From Polynucleobacter cosmopolitanus (lineage in GTDB: Bacteria > Pseudomonadota > Gammaproteobacteria > Burkholderiales > Burkholderiaceae): a stretch of 64,000 nucleotides of DNA. Both the position numbers and the translations under genes were made by a program. Shown here piece after piece: positions 25,546-35,732 of the stretch. Position 1 is the first letter of the stretch. Each line of letters opens with the position of its first letter. The stretch covers positions 186,001 through 250,000 of the forward strand of contig NZ_NJGG01000002.1 in assembly GCF_002224225.1 (NCBI RefSeq), read 5' to 3'. The notes under the pieces are model-generated. The model made no database searches and was not told the DNA's origin. It was given only the letters and a program-made list of their open reading frames with translations.

Positions 25546-26376
25546 ATGTCCAGCAATCAAGCTGAACGGCGAAAACAGATTTTAGCCCGAAATGAGGAGC
25601 AATTGGGAGTTTTGAACCAAAACTGGCCAATTCGTTGGGTCATGATGCGCACCAGCCACCCAGGTAATGTGGGCTCTGCAGCCCGCGCTTTGAAAACCAT
25701 GGGCTTTTCAGCGCTGCATTTGGTGAGCCCGGCCTATGAGTACATGGCCAGAAAAGCCGAGGCCATTTCTTTATCGAGCGGGGCTTTTGATGTGCTCGAA
25801 GCCGCTCAAAATCATGAGACCATGCTCGATGCTTTGGGTGACAGTCAGCTGGTGTTTGGTTTAACCGCCAGGGATCGTGAATTTGGGCCACCTGCCATTT
25901 CGATGCACGAAGCGGTATCGATGGCAAGTTCAGCAGTTGTGGCAAATAAACCTGTGTCATTTGTGTTTGGTACGGAGCGCACGGGTTTAGACAATGAAGA
26001 CCTTAAACACTGCACCCATCGGGTGTGGATTGACGCGAATCCAAGCTACCCCTCTTTGAATTTGGCCCAAGCGATGATGATCGTGGCTTACTCCATGCGC
26101 CAAGGTTTGATGAAAGAACTGGCGATTGATTCAATACCGCCAGAGAACCTCGCATCAAACAGCTCCCCTGATTTGGCTGACCCAAGCGCGATTGCGGCGA
26201 TGCTCGAGCATTGGCAACAAGGTCTCGAGGCCATTGGCTACCTCGATCCGGAGAACCCCAAAAAACTCATGCCCAGATTACAAAGTCTATTTGCCAGAGC
26301 CACCCTACAAAAAGAAGAAATTGATCTTTTACGCGGTATCGCGAAACAAATGCTCCAACACGGTAAAATCAAATAA
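25546..26376 (+). CDS. trmJ: tRNA (cytidine/uridine-2'-O-)-methyltransferase TrmJ-type
   Basis: A 276-residue SPOUT methyltransferase of the TrmH family. Motifs include [31 protein letters not shown] and [15 protein letters not shown], the knot-forming motifs 1-3. A C-terminal helical extension with [10 protein letters not shown] is typical of TrmJ, which 2'-O-methylates position 32 of several tRNAs. The cysE start overlaps its stop (TAATG), and mutS follows with the same type of coupling. The family call is firm; TrmJ versus another TrmH paralogue is likely but not proven. Confidence 0.88.
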   Translation: MSSNQAERRKQILARNEEQLGVLNQNWPIRWVMMRTSHPGNVGSAARALKTMGFSALHLVSPAYEYMARKAEAISLSSGAFDVLEAAQNHETMLDALGDSQLVFGLTARDREFGPPAISMHEAVSMASSAVVANKPVSFVFGTERTGLDNEDLKHCTHRVWIDANPSYPSLNLAQAMMIVAYSMRQGLMKELAIDSIPPENLASNSSPDLADPSAIAAMLEHWQQGLEAIGYLDPENPKKLMPRLQSLFARATLQKEEIDLLRGIAKQMLQHGKIK

Positions 26377-26942
26377 TGCCTTTATTCGATCACGTTGACT
26401 CCATCATTTCCCGAGACCCTGCTGCGCGCACCCGTCTGGAGGTGATCCTTTGCTATCCTGGCTTACACGCCATTTGGCTGCACCGAATTGCTCATTTTTT
26501 ATGGCACATTGGTCTGAAGTTATTGGCCAGAATCGTTTCTCATACGGCTCGCTTCATCACTGGCATTGAAATCCATCCTGCTGTGGTCGTGGGTAAGCGT
26601 GTGTTCATTGATCACGGTTTAGGTGTTGTGATCGGCGAGACCACCGTGATCGGTGATGATTGCACGATTTATCAAGGCGTGACTTTGGGCGGCACTTCTT
26701 TGTACAAAGGCACCAAGCGTCACCCAACCCTAGAGGCTGGCGTGGTGGTGAGTGCTGGCGCAAAAGTATTGGGTGGTTTTGTGGTGGGCGCAGGCGCTCG
26801 CATCGGCTCTAATGCGGTGGTGCTAAAAGCCGTTCCTGCAGGTGCTACAGCGGTGGGCATTCCAGCGCGCATTCTTGAAACCACTGAGTCACAACACTCA
26901 TTCACTGCCTACGGCATCACACCAGAAGATCTCAGCAGTTAA
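26376..26942 (+). CDS. cysE: Serine O-acetyltransferase
   Basis: A 188-residue acetyltransferase with an N-terminal helical domain and a left-handed hexapeptide-repeat domain ([59 protein letters not shown]). It makes O-acetylserine for cysteine synthesis. The catalytic histidines are in IHPA and FIDHG. It is of the short EpsC/CysE class, not the longer E. coli form. Start and stop are both coupled to neighbours through TAATG. Confidence 0.92.
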   Translation: MPLFDHVDSIISRDPAARTRLEVILCYPGLHAIWLHRIAHFLWHIGLKLLARIVSHTARFITGIEIHPAVVVGKRVFIDHGLGVVIGETTVIGDDCTIYQGVTLGGTSLYKGTKRHPTLEAGVVVSAGAKVLGGFVVGAGARIGSNAVVLKAVPAGATAVGIPARILETTESQHSFTAYGITPEDLSS

Positions 26943-29602
26943 TGAATACCCAGGAGTTGGCAACGCACACGCCAGCGATGCAGCAATTTCTGCGCATCAA
27001 AGCTGAGCACCCACACTCCTTGGTGTTTTTTCGGATGGGCGATTTTTATGAGCTCTTCTTTGAAGATGCTGAAAAAGCGGCGCGTCTTTTAGACATCACC
27101 CTAACCCAACGCGGTCAATCATCTGGTAGACCGATCAAAATGGCAGGCATCCCCTACCATGCTGCCGAACAATATTTAGCCAAGATTGTCAAAGCCGGTG
27201 AGTCTGTGGCGATCGCCGAGCAAGTGGGTGACCCTGCAACATCCAAAGGGCCTGTTGAACGACGCGTGATGCGCGTGATCACACCAGGTACTGTGACAGA
27301 TTCAGCATTGATGAGTGATTTGGAAGATGCGCCATTGTTGGCAATCGTTCCTAGCAAAAAGATGTGGGGTTTGGCATGGTTGACGATTACCAGCGGTCAA
27401 TTGCGTTTCACACAATGCGCCCCTCATGAATTAGCCCATTACATTTATCGCATTCGCGCAGCAGAATTGTTGTGCCCTCTTGGCACAGAGAGTTCTATCA
27501 AAGAAGCCCTGCAAGCATCCAGTGCATCAGAAGTTCATTTATCCGGTCACACGATTCCCGATTGGGTATGGTCAGCCGATGAAGGACAGCGTCGCCTTTT
27601 AGAGCTTTTCAATATGAGCAGTTTGCAAAGCTTGGGCATTGATGACGCAGAAAAATTTGGGCCAACACTAACAGCAGTCGCCGCCGTCTTGGCCTACGGT
27701 GCCAATACCCAAGGCTTGGGTTGGCAAGGGAAATTGCCCCATATCTTGCAATGCCAATTAGAAGAAGATCAAAACTACATTGGCATTGATGCCGCGACTC
27801 GCCGCAATTTAGAAATAACAGAAACACTGCGCGGTGAAACAGAGCCCACCTTGTTGTCTTTATTAGACACTTGCTCAAGTGCGATGGGAAGTCGTTTATT
27901 GCGACACACCTTGCATCACCCATTGCGTGATCAAGCCGTGATTGCTGAACGTCACTCGGCAGTTGCCACATTAATTGAACACACCTTTGTTTTAGAAGAA
28001 CTGCGTCAAACTTTGCGCAGCGTGGCTGATATTGAACGCATCAGCACACGCTTGGCCTTGGGCAGCGCTCGCCCCCGTGACTTAAGTAGTCTGCGTGACA
28101 CATTGGCGAACCTGCCAGAGCTTGCCAAGACTTTGGATGGCTTGGGTCAAAAAAGTTCTTTGCTAGCATCTTTGGCCAAGACCTTGGCGTCCCCTCCTCC
28201 TGTTTTGGCTTTGTTACAAGCCGCCATCGCTGCAGAACCATCTGTGGTCATCAGAGAAGGTGGTGTGATCGCTGATGATTACAGCGCTGAATTGGATGAA
28301 CTGCGTCGCTTGAGTGATGACTGCGGCGCATTTTTATTGGATTTAGAAACTCGTGAGCGAGAAAGAACTGGCATTGCCAATTTGCGGGTTGAGTTCAACA
28401 AAGTTCATGGCTTCTTTATTGAAGTGACCAATGGTCAAACGGACAAAGTACCTGATGACTATCGTCGTCGCCAAACCTTAAAAAATGCTGAGCGTTACAT
28501 CACGCCTGAGCTCAAGGCTTTTGAAGACAAAGCTTTGTCTGCCAAAGAGCGCAGCTTTGCTTTAGAGAAACAACTCTACGAAGAGTTATTGGTGCAATTA
28601 CAAACCCACGTGCAAGCCTGTCAATCAATGGGCTTGGCATTGGCACAGGTCGATGTTTTAGCCACACTCGGCGAGCGTGCTCAAACCTTGGGTTGGTCAC
28701 GTCCAGAGTTCAGCAAGGATGCTGGCATTGCGATTGAAGAGGGTCGCCACCCTGTGGTCGAAGCGCAGTTGGCGAAACGTTCAGAATCTTTTTCACCGAA
28801 TGATGTGCGCTTTGATCAAAGCAGACGCATGCTATTGATCACTGGTCCAAACATGGGCGGCAAGTCGACGTATATGCGACAAATAGCATTGATTGTTTTA
28901 TTGGCATATGTCGGCTCTTATGTACCAGCCAAGCATGCGCGCATTGGATCAATTGATCAAATCTTCACACGCATTGGTGCGGCCGATGATTTGGCCAGCG
29001 GTCGTTCAACCTTCATGGTTGAGATGACTGAAGCAGCAGCTATCTTGCATCGCTCTACCGAACACTCTTTGGTGTTGATGGATGAGATTGGAAGAGGCAC
29101 TTCCACTTTTGATGGTTTGGCATTGGCTTGGGCGATCGCACAACATTTGCTCACAAAGAATCGTTCATGGACTTTGTTTGCTACGCACTATTTAGAGTTG
29201 GCCTCTTTGCCAAGTAAATATCCGCAGTGCGCCAACGTTCATTTGAGTGCGGTTGAAAAAGGTCAAGGCATTGTGTTTTTACACACTGTCAAAGAAGGTC
29301 ATGCCAATCAGAGTTATGGTTTGCAAGTGGCTCAGCTAGCGGGTGTTCCTCAAGCAGTGATCAAAGATGCTCGTCAACATTTGCGCCGCTTAGAAGAGCA
29401 CGCTAATCAAGAGAGCGCACAAGTTGATTTGTTCAGCCAAGATTTTTCAGGTGCCGGCAATGCAGCACTTGAAAACGAAGAAACTACTGAGGAAATAGAA
29501 AAGGCTCTGGCTGTCCTAAAACAGTTGAATGAGATTCAACCGGACAACCTCAGCCCTAAGGAAGCTCTTGATCTCTTGTACAGCCTAAAAAGATCTAGCT
29601 AA
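26942..29602 (+). CDS. mutS: DNA mismatch repair protein MutS
   Basis: An 886-residue MutS. The mismatch-binding motif [15 protein letters not shown] is near residue 30, the connector, lever and clamp domains follow, and the ATPase domain has Walker [10 protein letters not shown] (635-643), [28 protein letters not shown] and [10 protein letters not shown]-terminal tail that can mediate tetramerisation and MutL or beta-clamp contacts is present. It recognises base mismatches. The start overlaps the cysE stop. Confidence 0.96.
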   Translation: MNTQELATHTPAMQQFLRIKAEHPHSLVFFRMGDFYELFFEDAEKAARLLDITLTQRGQSSGRPIKMAGIPYHAAEQYLAKIVKAGESVAIAEQVGDPATSKGPVERRVMRVITPGTVTDSALMSDLEDAPLLAIVPSKKMWGLAWLTITSGQLRFTQCAPHELAHYIYRIRAAELLCPLGTESSIKEALQASSASEVHLSGHTIPDWVWSADEGQRRLLELFNMSSLQSLGIDDAEKFGPTLTAVAAVLAYGANTQGLGWQGKLPHILQCQLEEDQNYIGIDAATRRNLEITETLRGETEPTLLSLLDTCSSAMGSRLLRHTLHHPLRDQAVIAERHSAVATLIEHTFVLEELRQTLRSVADIERISTRLALGSARPRDLSSLRDTLANLPELAKTLDGLGQKSSLLASLAKTLASPPPVLALLQAAIAAEPSVVIREGGVIADDYSAELDELRRLSDDCGAFLLDLETRERERTGIANLRVEFNKVHGFFIEVTNGQTDKVPDDYRRRQTLKNAERYITPELKAFEDKALSAKERSFALEKQLYEELLVQLQTHVQACQSMGLALAQVDVLATLGERAQTLGWSRPEFSKDAGIAIEEGRHPVVEAQLAKRSESFSPNDVRFDQSRRMLLITGPNMGGKSTYMRQIALIVLLAYVGSYVPAKHARIGSIDQIFTRIGAADDLASGRSTFMVEMTEAAAILHRSTEHSLVLMDEIGRGTSTFDGLALAWAIAQHLLTKNRSWTLFATHYLELASLPSKYPQCANVHLSAVEKGQGIVFLHTVKEGHANQSYGLQVAQLAGVPQAVIKDARQHLRRLEEHANQESAQVDLFSQDFSGAGNAALENEETTEEIEKALAVLKQLNEIQPDNLSPKEALDLLYSLKRSS

Positions 29603-29627
29603 TAATTAGCGCAGGCTCAGTGAAGCC

Positions 29628-30206
29628 TTAGTGAAGCGTTGGGCGCTGAACCACAGGTGGTGCAGGCGGCTCTTCATCAACGTCCATGTCTGAGTCATCA
29701 TCCACATCAAGGCCAAAGGCTCCTTGTGGGTGACCATCTTCTAGCTCTTCTTCGGTGGCTTCACGCACATCTGAAACCACTAACCAAAACTTCAATGCCA
29801 AACCAGCCAAAGGATGATTGCCATCCAAGACCACTTTGTCTTCTGCTAAATCAGTGACCGTGTAGATCAATGGATCTTCGTCGTCCTCTTCTTCAACAGG
29901 TGTCTCATCATCATCCAAGAGGCCCTCGAATTGCATGCCAACTTCTAAAGGCTCAGGGAATCTTGAGCGCGGTTCAATTTTTAGCAAGTCAGGGTCATAG
30001 TCGCCAAAAGCATCAGCAGGTTCCAACTGAATCGTGGTCTCGTAACCAACATCATGGCCGTCCACGGCTTCTTCTATTTTTGGAAAGGTGCCGTCATAGC
30101 CCCCATGGAGATAAATCATGGGGCCAGCTGATTCTTCGATCAAATTATCCTGAGCATCAGTCAAACGGTATTTGAGTGAAACAATAGTATTCTTTTGTAC
30201 TTTCAT
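29628..30206 (-). CDS. slyD: FKBP-type peptidyl-prolyl isomerase, SlyD-like
   Basis: From ATG 30206 the product is 192 aa. The FKBP half-domains are MKVQKNTIVSLKYRLTDAQ and LEPADAFGDYDPDLLKI to PRSRFPEPLEVGMQFEG, with the IF chaperone insert between. Unlike E. coli SlyD the C-terminus is not His-rich; it is acidic (GLDVDDDSDMDVDEE) then Pro-rich, and an extra acidic stretch (LLDDDETPVEEEDDEDP) lies inside the insert, so nickel delivery is less likely. The in-frame GTG at 30230 is a less likely start. It diverges from the oxygenase gene over 46 bases. Confidence 0.88.
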   Translation of the reverse strand: MKVQKNTIVSLKYRLTDAQDNLIEESAGPMIYLHGGYDGTFPKIEEAVDGHDVGYETTIQLEPADAFGDYDPDLLKIEPRSRFPEPLEVGMQFEGLLDDDETPVEEEDDEDPLIYTVTDLAEDKVVLDGNHPLAGLALKFWLVVSDVREATEEELEDGHPQGAFGLDVDDDSDMDVDEEPPAPPVVQRPTLH

Positions 30207-30252
30207 AATATGTATTTTACGTGAGTCCACCCAAGCAGGTCATAATCTTCCT

Positions 30253-31521
30253 ATGACAACCCAATCCAAAGCTCGCCACAAATCCCTTCATAGAGCTCTT
30301 TATAAAGCTCCAAAGGCTCCAAAACCCCTCCCTATACAAGAACCTTGGGCTCTTTTGGGCGGCATGAGTCCTGTGACCTTCATGCAAGAGTATTGGCAAA
30401 AGAAACCCCTCCTGGTACGTGGCGCCATCCCAGCTTTTCAGCTGGCGAGAGAGTCTGGCCTGGAACTTGAAAGCCCAATTTCAATGGCAGATTTGAGTGA
30501 TCTGGCCAGACAAAAAACCGTTGAATCAAGACTGATTCAAAGCAAACCTTGGTCACTCAAAAAAGGCCCCTTCAAACCAAAAGACATTCCACCTTTGAAA
30601 AAGGACGATTGGACTTTATTGGTGCAAGGTGTCAACGCCCATCATCCGATCGCCGAAAGAGTGATGTCTTGGTTTCGTTTCATCCCTGAAGCACGTTTGG
30701 ATGATTTGATGATCAGCATCGCAGGCAAGCATGGCGGTGTCGGTCCGCACGTGGATTCTTATGATGTGTTTTTGCTTCAAATGGCTGGTCGTCGTCATTG
30801 GAAGATTTCAGGACAAAAGGATCTGCGCTTAAAAGAAGGTTTGCCACTCAAAATATTGAAACACTTTGAACCCACTCAAGATTGGGTTTTAGAGCCTGGC
30901 GATATGCTGTATTTGCCACCCAACATCGCGCATGATGGATTGGCATTGGATGCTGGCTGTCAGACTTGGTCAATTGGGTTCAGAGCACCAACTTATAAAG
31001 AGTTGATCAGTGAAATTCTTTGGCGCACCACCGAGGCCCTAGAGAATGATCCGAAGCTATGCCAGCTCTATACCGACCCAAAACAGCCAGCCACTCTCGA
31101 TACCAGCACGGTTCCCAAAGACCTGGTTGCAGCCGTGTCTAAGCACCTGAATGGCTTACGCTGGAGTGATAGTGATATATCTTGCACCCTAGCAAGCATC
31201 CTCAGCGAACCCAAACCGCAAACGGTCTTTACAGTACCCGAAAGTCAGCTGGATCTGAATTCCTTCAAAAAAATGATTGCAAAACAAGGGCTTATATTAT
31301 CACCCCAATCCAAAGCCCTGCATGATCATGACTTTTTCTACCTCAATGGTGAAAGTTTGAGTGATTCTGAAGAGTCCGATTGGCCTTTTTGGCTGAGATT
31401 AGCCCAAGAGCAATCTTTGAGCCCAGCCATGTGCCAAAAGTTAGTGAAATTGATCAAGGATGTTGATAGTCCTTGGTTTGAGGCTTACAGCTCGGCTTGG
31501 ATATTAATTGATCAAGATTAG
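30253..31521 (+). CDS. roxA: Cupin/JmjC ribosomal oxygenase (RoxA/YcfD family)
   Basis: A 422-residue 2-oxoglutarate/Fe(II)-dependent oxygenase from ATG 30253; the frame to 30172 would overlap slyD. The JmjC-like core has WQKKPLLVRGA, a metal-binding HVD (in GGVGPHVDSYDVFLLQ), GRRHWKI, LEPGDMLYLPPNIAHDG with the distal histidine. The C-terminal winged-helix-like part is present. YcfD/RoxA hydroxylates an arginine of ribosomal protein L16. The N-terminal basic segment of about 25 residues is longer than in E. coli. Confidence 0.9.
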   Translation: MTTQSKARHKSLHRALYKAPKAPKPLPIQEPWALLGGMSPVTFMQEYWQKKPLLVRGAIPAFQLARESGLELESPISMADLSDLARQKTVESRLIQSKPWSLKKGPFKPKDIPPLKKDDWTLLVQGVNAHHPIAERVMSWFRFIPEARLDDLMISIAGKHGGVGPHVDSYDVFLLQMAGRRHWKISGQKDLRLKEGLPLKILKHFEPTQDWVLEPGDMLYLPPNIAHDGLALDAGCQTWSIGFRAPTYKELISEILWRTTEALENDPKLCQLYTDPKQPATLDTSTVPKDLVAAVSKHLNGLRWSDSDISCTLASILSEPKPQTVFTVPESQLDLNSFKKMIAKQGLILSPQSKALHDHDFFYLNGESLSDSEESDWPFWLRLAQEQSLSPAMCQKLVKLIKDVDSPWFEAYSSAWILIDQD

Positions 31522-31552
31522 GGTAATCACTAGTATTTTGCGCATTTTTATT

Positions 31553-31558
31553 TATAAT
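31553..31558 (+). promoter_or_regulatory. -10 element of the small lipoprotein gene
   Basis: A perfect TATAAT about 85 bases before the lipoprotein start. No good -35 is at 17 bases, so the assignment is tentative. Confidence 0.35.
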
Positions 31559-31643
31559 CACGGGCGGTGCATTAATTTTAATAATGAAGGTACCCGGTCT
31601 AAATCACCGTTAGATGATTAGCTAATCTTTTAAGGAAATAAAA

Positions 31644-31817
31644 ATGAAAAAATCACTATTAATCGCTTCTTTGTTGGCAATTTCTTTGGCTGCTTGCGGC
31701 AAAAAAGAAGCTCCAGCTCCTGTAGCTCCTGCTGCTGCTCCTGCTGAAGCTGCTCCTGCTGCTGCTCCTGCTGCTGGCGCACCTGCTGCTCCTGCTGCTG
31801 CTCCAGAAAAGAAGTAA
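31644..31817 (+). CDS. Small Ala/Pro-rich lipoprotein, 57 aa
   Basis: A short gene with AAGGAAA nine bases before the ATG. The product starts MKKSLLIASLLAISLAACG, a complete signal peptide with lipobox (LAAC, Cys18), then KKEAPAPVAPAAAP and further Ala/Pro repeats, and ends PEKK. It should be lipid-anchored with a flexible extended tail. Such tiny lipoproteins occur in Burkholderiales without known function. A strong terminator follows at once, so it is probably monocistronic and well expressed. The antisense Ala/Gly-rich frame at 31622-31843 is a shadow. Confidence 0.82.
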   Translation: MKKSLLIASLLAISLAACGKKEAPAPVAPAAAPAEAAPAAAPAAGAPAAPAAAPEKK

Positions 31818-31835
31818 TTCTTTTTCAGAAGTAAA

Positions 31836-31863
31836 AAGACCACCCTCGGGTGGTCTTTTTTTT
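31836..31863. terminator. Bidirectional intrinsic terminator
   Basis: AAGACCACCC and GGGTGGTCTT form a 10-bp stem around a CTC loop, followed by eight T. The A-run on the other side makes it work for bamC on the minus strand too. Confidence 0.9.
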
Positions 31864-31915
31864 GTCTGCTATTTTAGCGTTTGCTATTTTTAGCTTTTGC
31901 TAATTTAACTTTCGA

Positions 31916-33046
31916 TCAGCGGCCAACTTGCTGATCTAAAAGAGTCAAGATTTGAACAGCTGTTTCACCTAGTTCGTTCGCGCCTTTTTCATCTTGAACG
32001 GTCACAGTAACATTACCCTCAACATCTTTGACATGCACACGGTAACGTTTTGCTTTTTTCAAATCATCAGCGCTGGTCTTGCTGAATAAATTGCTGAAGA
32101 AGCTCTTAGATTCTGGTGATAAGTCATTGGTGTTCACAAAACGAACATAGTAAATACCTTTGCTTCTATCGCGATCTTCAACGGTGAAGTTCGAACGATC
32201 CAATCCCACACCCACTTCTCTCCAGGCACGATCGAAGTTGCTAGCGAACTCAAGACGTGGTTGCTTGTCTTTCTTCAAACGAGATGGCGCATTCGCAGCC
32301 ACTGTTGATTTTTGACCAACTGAAGCACGCGCAGCAGTTTCGGTGTAGCCCAATCGTTGCATCAAACGGGCCAAGAATTCTGCTTCTAATTCTGGATCAT
32401 TTGGACGATTAGCCCAAACCGTTTGCGATTTATCAGTACCTGTCAGCTCTTCAGAAGCGCCACGATGAGTGATGTAGACCTCGGTCTCACCTTTGCTGTT
32501 CACCTCTAAACGTGTACGGAACTTATCACGCTCACCAGTAGAGTAAAGAGAGTCAAAAACTTTACCAATCGTTCGGCGGATGATGTCTTGAGGAATTTTG
32601 GCACGATTTTCTGCCCAATCAGTTTCCATGATGCCGGTTTCTGGTGAATCAGTTAAGAGAATGAATCCAGTTTCTTGCCAAAACTCACGCACACTTGGAT
32701 ACAAATCTTTGGCTGGCTTTGAAACCACCAACCAACGGCGATTACCATCACGTTCGATTTTCATGCCAGACACTGCTGGCAATACTGTTTCTTTGCCGGT
32801 TGGTTTGGTTTGTACTGCTGTGCTGTAACCAGACAATGTTGCACCACCATCAGGCACCACGTAACGCTTGTCACCACCCATCGCGGTCATGTCTGGTGGA
32901 AACGCCAAGTTAGGGCCCTTCTTTTCGCCAGCAGATTTGTAATCAATGGTGTCACCAGAAAATGTGCTGGTGCAAGCAGAGGTCAAGAGGCCAGTTGCTA
33001 AAACTGACATCAGTAGCATGCTTGATTTAATTGATATGCGACGCAT
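31916..33046 (-). CDS. bamC: Outer membrane protein assembly factor BamC
   Basis: A 376-residue lipoprotein with lipobox LTSAC (Cys25). The extended N-terminal segment has a proline-poor YKSAGEKKGPNLAFPPDMT stretch, and two helix-grip domains follow (about 95-210 and 260-375), as in BamC/NlpB. It is a non-essential component of the BAM complex that folds outer-membrane proteins. It is immediately downstream of dapA (24 bases), the conserved Burkholderiales and gammaproteobacterial pairing. Confidence 0.9.
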   Translation of the reverse strand: MRRISIKSSMLLMSVLATGLLTSACTSTFSGDTIDYKSAGEKKGPNLAFPPDMTAMGGDKRYVVPDGGATLSGYSTAVQTKPTGKETVLPAVSGMKIERDGNRRWLVVSKPAKDLYPSVREFWQETGFILLTDSPETGIMETDWAENRAKIPQDIIRRTIGKVFDSLYSTGERDKFRTRLEVNSKGETEVYITHRGASEELTGTDKSQTVWANRPNDPELEAEFLARLMQRLGYTETAARASVGQKSTVAANAPSRLKKDKQPRLEFASNFDRAWREVGVGLDRSNFTVEDRDRSKGIYYVRFVNTNDLSPESKSFFSNLFSKTSADDLKKAKRYRVHVKDVEGNVTVTVQDEKGANELGETAVQILTLLDQQVGR

Positions 33047-33070
33047 AAGTTTTCCTAAGTTATCGAACGA

Positions 33071-33982
33071 TTATTTTGACATTAAGCCAGCGCCAATCAG
33101 CGCTTGCTTGACTTGTTCTTGAGCACCAGCCACCAAAGTTGTGAGTGGTAAACGAATTCCTGGTTTCATTTTGCCCATGGCTGCCAATGCCCACTTCACT
33201 GGAATTGGGTTGGCTTCTACAAACATGGCTTTGTGAACCGGTAGTAATTTGAATTGGATTTCTTTGGCGCGTGCCACATCACCAGCCATGGCAGCCACGC
33301 ACAGTTCATGCATCAATTTAGGTGCCACGTTGGCTGTCACAGAAATATTGCCGCGACCACCCATCATCATGAGCAACAAGGCTGTTGGATCATCACCAGA
33401 GTAAACCGCGAAATCTTTGCAACCTGCTTCTTCTAGACCAGCGATCAACTGAATACCGCGATCAAGATTGCCCGTGGCATCTTTGATACCAACAATGCCT
33501 GGTACTTTGGCCAAACGAATGGCGGTCTCTGTTGCCATATCAGCCACCGTGCGACCTGGCACGTTGTACAAAATAACTGGCAAATCTACTTTTTCAGCGA
33601 TTGTTTTGAAATGCTGATACATGCCTTCTTGCGTTGGCTTGTTGTAATAGGGCACGACTTGCAAGCTGGCATCGGCACCAACTTTTTTTGCGTATTCTGT
33701 GAGTTCAATCGCTTCACTCGTTGAATTACCACCAGTACCCGCAATGATTGGAATACGTTTAGCAGTGTGTTCAACGGTCACTTTGATCAGTTCACAGTGC
33801 TCTTCAACTGAAACTGTTGGAGATTCACCAGTGGTGCCAACGATCACGATGCCATCAGTGCCCTCTTCAATGTGCCAGTCGATCAATTGACGCAAACCGG
33901 GCAAATCTAGGCTGCCATCGACGTGCATGGGCGTGACAATGGCCACCAAACTTCCTGAAATATTTTTAGCTAATTTAGTCAT
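33071..33982 (-). CDS. dapA: 4-hydroxy-tetrahydrodipicolinate synthase
   Basis: From ATG 33982 the product is 303 aa; the 14 codons ahead of it lie within the methyltransferase gene and look non-coding for DapA. Catalytic residues are the Schiff-base Lys167 (GIKDATG), Tyr139 (ILYNVPGR), Thr50-Thr51 and Arg144. It condenses pyruvate with aspartate semialdehyde in the lysine/diaminopimelate branch fed by LysC elsewhere in the window. Co-directional with bamC downstream and overlapping the methyltransferase stop by four bases upstream. Confidence 0.95.
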   Translation of the reverse strand: MTKLAKNISGSLVAIVTPMHVDGSLDLPGLRQLIDWHIEEGTDGIVIVGTTGESPTVSVEEHCELIKVTVEHTAKRIPIIAGTGGNSTSEAIELTEYAKKVGADASLQVVPYYNKPTQEGMYQHFKTIAEKVDLPVILYNVPGRTVADMATETAIRLAKVPGIVGIKDATGNLDRGIQLIAGLEEAGCKDFAVYSGDDPTALLLMMMGGRGNISVTANVAPKLMHELCVAAMAGDVARAKEIQFKLLPVHKAMFVEANPIPVKWALAAMGKMKPGIRLPLTTLVAGAQEQVKQALIGAGLMSK

Positions 33983-34557
33983 GTTTTTGATTGTAGCGGA
34001 ACCGCACAGACTCTCTGCACACAAGCGGGTTTAGGCTGAGTGACCGTGAGGTCCTCATAGGCCAAAATCCTCATATTTGAGGCAAAGCCGAGCAGTTCAT
34101 TGGGGGTTAATAAAAAGTCAGGATTACTGGGTTTACCAAAGGCTTCATTGCCGATGGCAAAGGTTTCGTAGATCAAAACCCCTTGAGAATTCAATAAATT
34201 AGGCAATTTTTGCAAAAAAGGACGGTAAAGGTAATTGGTCACAATCACCGCGTCAAATTGGCCTAAATGGCTCAATGACCAGGCATCAGTCTCTAAATCA
34301 ATGGCTTCTGTTTGGATGGCCAGATCGGGATGTTGGCTTTTGATTTGCTGCAAAGATGCCAAATCACGATCAATCGCCATCACCTGAAAGCCTTGCTTGG
34401 CCAACCAAACCGCATGACGACCACTGCCACAGGCGTAGTCCAAGACTCGTCCGCCGGCTTTGATCTTCGAAGCGTGAGTTTGTACCCAGTCAGAAGCTGG
34501 AACACTCAACTCTTGGTGCGACTTAACTGTAATCAAGTCCCATGGCCTCGCGCACAT
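33979..34557 (-). CDS. Class I SAM-dependent methyltransferase
   Basis: A methyltransferase with motif [19 protein letters not shown], the acidic residue AIDRD of motif post-I and later [14 protein letters not shown]. The TehB/UbiE-like pattern suggests a small-molecule substrate, but none can be named. The start is uncertain: the frame is open into trpS, and I place it at ATG 34557, giving 192 aa and a 35-base overlap with the trpS end; a TTG just after the trpS stop region would be shorter. The stop overlaps dapA by four bases, so it is coupled in a trpS-methyltransferase-dapA-bamC run. Confidence 0.75.
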   Translation of the reverse strand: MCARPWDLITVKSHQELSVPASDWVQTHASKIKAGGRVLDYACGSGRHAVWLAKQGFQVMAIDRDLASLQQIKSQHPDLAIQTEAIDLETDAWSLSHLGQFDAVIVTNYLYRPFLQKLPNLLNSQGVLIYETFAIGNEAFGKPSNPDFLLTPNELLGFASNMRILAYEDLTVTQPKPACVQRVCAVPLQSKT

Positions 34558-35725
34558 CACGCATTGTTTCTTGAGCAGACTTGCGGGCCTTATCGCAACC
34601 ATCAGCGATGATGGCGCGCAATAAGCTTGGGTCATCCAAATAAGTTTGCGCGCGTTCCATCATCGGTTGTTGCTCTTTGAGAATCGCATCAATCACGGGT
34701 TGTTTGCATTCCAAACAACCAATGCCGGCACTCTTACATCCTTTTTCTGCCCAAGCTTTGGTTTCTTCGCTGGAATACACCGCATGCAATTGCCACACTG
34801 GGCAACGCGCTGGATCACCCACATCGGTTTTACGAATACGGGCTGGATCGGTTGGCATGGTTTTGATTTTTTTCTCAACTGTTGCAGCATCTTCGCGCAG
34901 AGCAATCGTATTACCATAAGACTTGGACATTTTTTGGCCGTCCAAACCAGGCATACGAGATTCTTGCGTCAAGAGAGCTTGCGGCTCAGCCAAGATAATT
35001 TTTCTTGAACCTTCTAAGTAACCGAACAAACGCTCACGGTCACCCATCGATAAACTTTGTGCATCAGCCAAGACCGCACGAGCCTGCTCCAGTGCTTCCT
35101 CATGACCTTTTTCTTGGTACTCGGTTCTGAGCTCAAGGTATAACTTGGTGCGCTTGCTGCCTAATTTTTTAGCTGCTTCCAAGGCTTTTTCTTCAAAGCC
35201 TGGTTCACGACCATACAAGTGATTAAAACGACGCGCTACTTCACGGGTCATTTCGACGTGAGGCACTTGGTCTTCACCGACTGGCACGTGTTGTGCGCGG
35301 TAGATCAAGATGTCTGCAGCTTGTAGCAGTGGATAGCCCAAGAAACCATAAGTCTGAAGATCTTTTTCTTTGAGCTTTTCAATTTGATCTTTGTAGGTAG
35401 GCACGCGTTCTAACCAACCCAAAGGTGTGCCCATAGATAGCAAGAGGAATAGTTCTGCATGCTCTGGCACTTTGCTCTGAATGAACAAGGTTGCTTGCGT
35501 TGGATCAACACCAGCTGCCAACCAATCGATGACCATGTCCCAAACGGATTTTTCAATCACATCAGGTGTTTCATAGTGCGTGGTCAAAGCATGCCAATCA
35601 GCCACAAAGAAATAGCATGGGTATTCAGCTTGAAGCTTCAACCAATTTTTAAGAACACCATGATAGTGACCTAAGTGCAGAGCGCCGGTTGGGCGCATAC
35701 CTGATAAAACTCGTTCAGAAAACAT
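34523..35725 (-). CDS. trpS: Tryptophanyl-tRNA synthetase
   Basis: A 400-residue class I synthetase of the long TrpRS type. GMRPTGALHLGHYHG contains the HIGH equivalent, YPLLQAADILIYRAQHVPVGEDQ is the Trp-binding region and KMSKS lies in LDGQKMSKSYGN. An insertion with Cys residues (GDPARCPVWQLH, CKSAGIGCLECKQ) resembles the zinc/Fe-S type C-x-C cluster seen in some long TrpRS. It charges tRNA-Trp. The PHP-domain gene lies seven bases upstream. Confidence 0.94.
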   Translation of the reverse strand: MFSERVLSGMRPTGALHLGHYHGVLKNWLKLQAEYPCYFFVADWHALTTHYETPDVIEKSVWDMVIDWLAAGVDPTQATLFIQSKVPEHAELFLLLSMGTPLGWLERVPTYKDQIEKLKEKDLQTYGFLGYPLLQAADILIYRAQHVPVGEDQVPHVEMTREVARRFNHLYGREPGFEEKALEAAKKLGSKRTKLYLELRTEYQEKGHEEALEQARAVLADAQSLSMGDRERLFGYLEGSRKIILAEPQALLTQESRMPGLDGQKMSKSYGNTIALREDAATVEKKIKTMPTDPARIRKTDVGDPARCPVWQLHAVYSSEETKAWAEKGCKSAGIGCLECKQPVIDAILKEQQPMMERAQTYLDDPSLLRAIIADGCDKARKSAQETMRDVREAMGLDYS

Positions 35726-35732
35726 ATATCTC

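Noticed and set aside
25511..25630. N-terminal extension of SuhB
   Set aside because: It overlaps the divergent trmJ gene, and the conserved family start is at 25510.
31622..31843. Minus-strand Ala/Gly-rich frame opposite the small lipoprotein
   Set aside because: It arises from the GCT/CCT repeats of the plus-strand lipoprotein gene, which has a signal peptide, ribosome binding site and terminator; the antisense frame has none.
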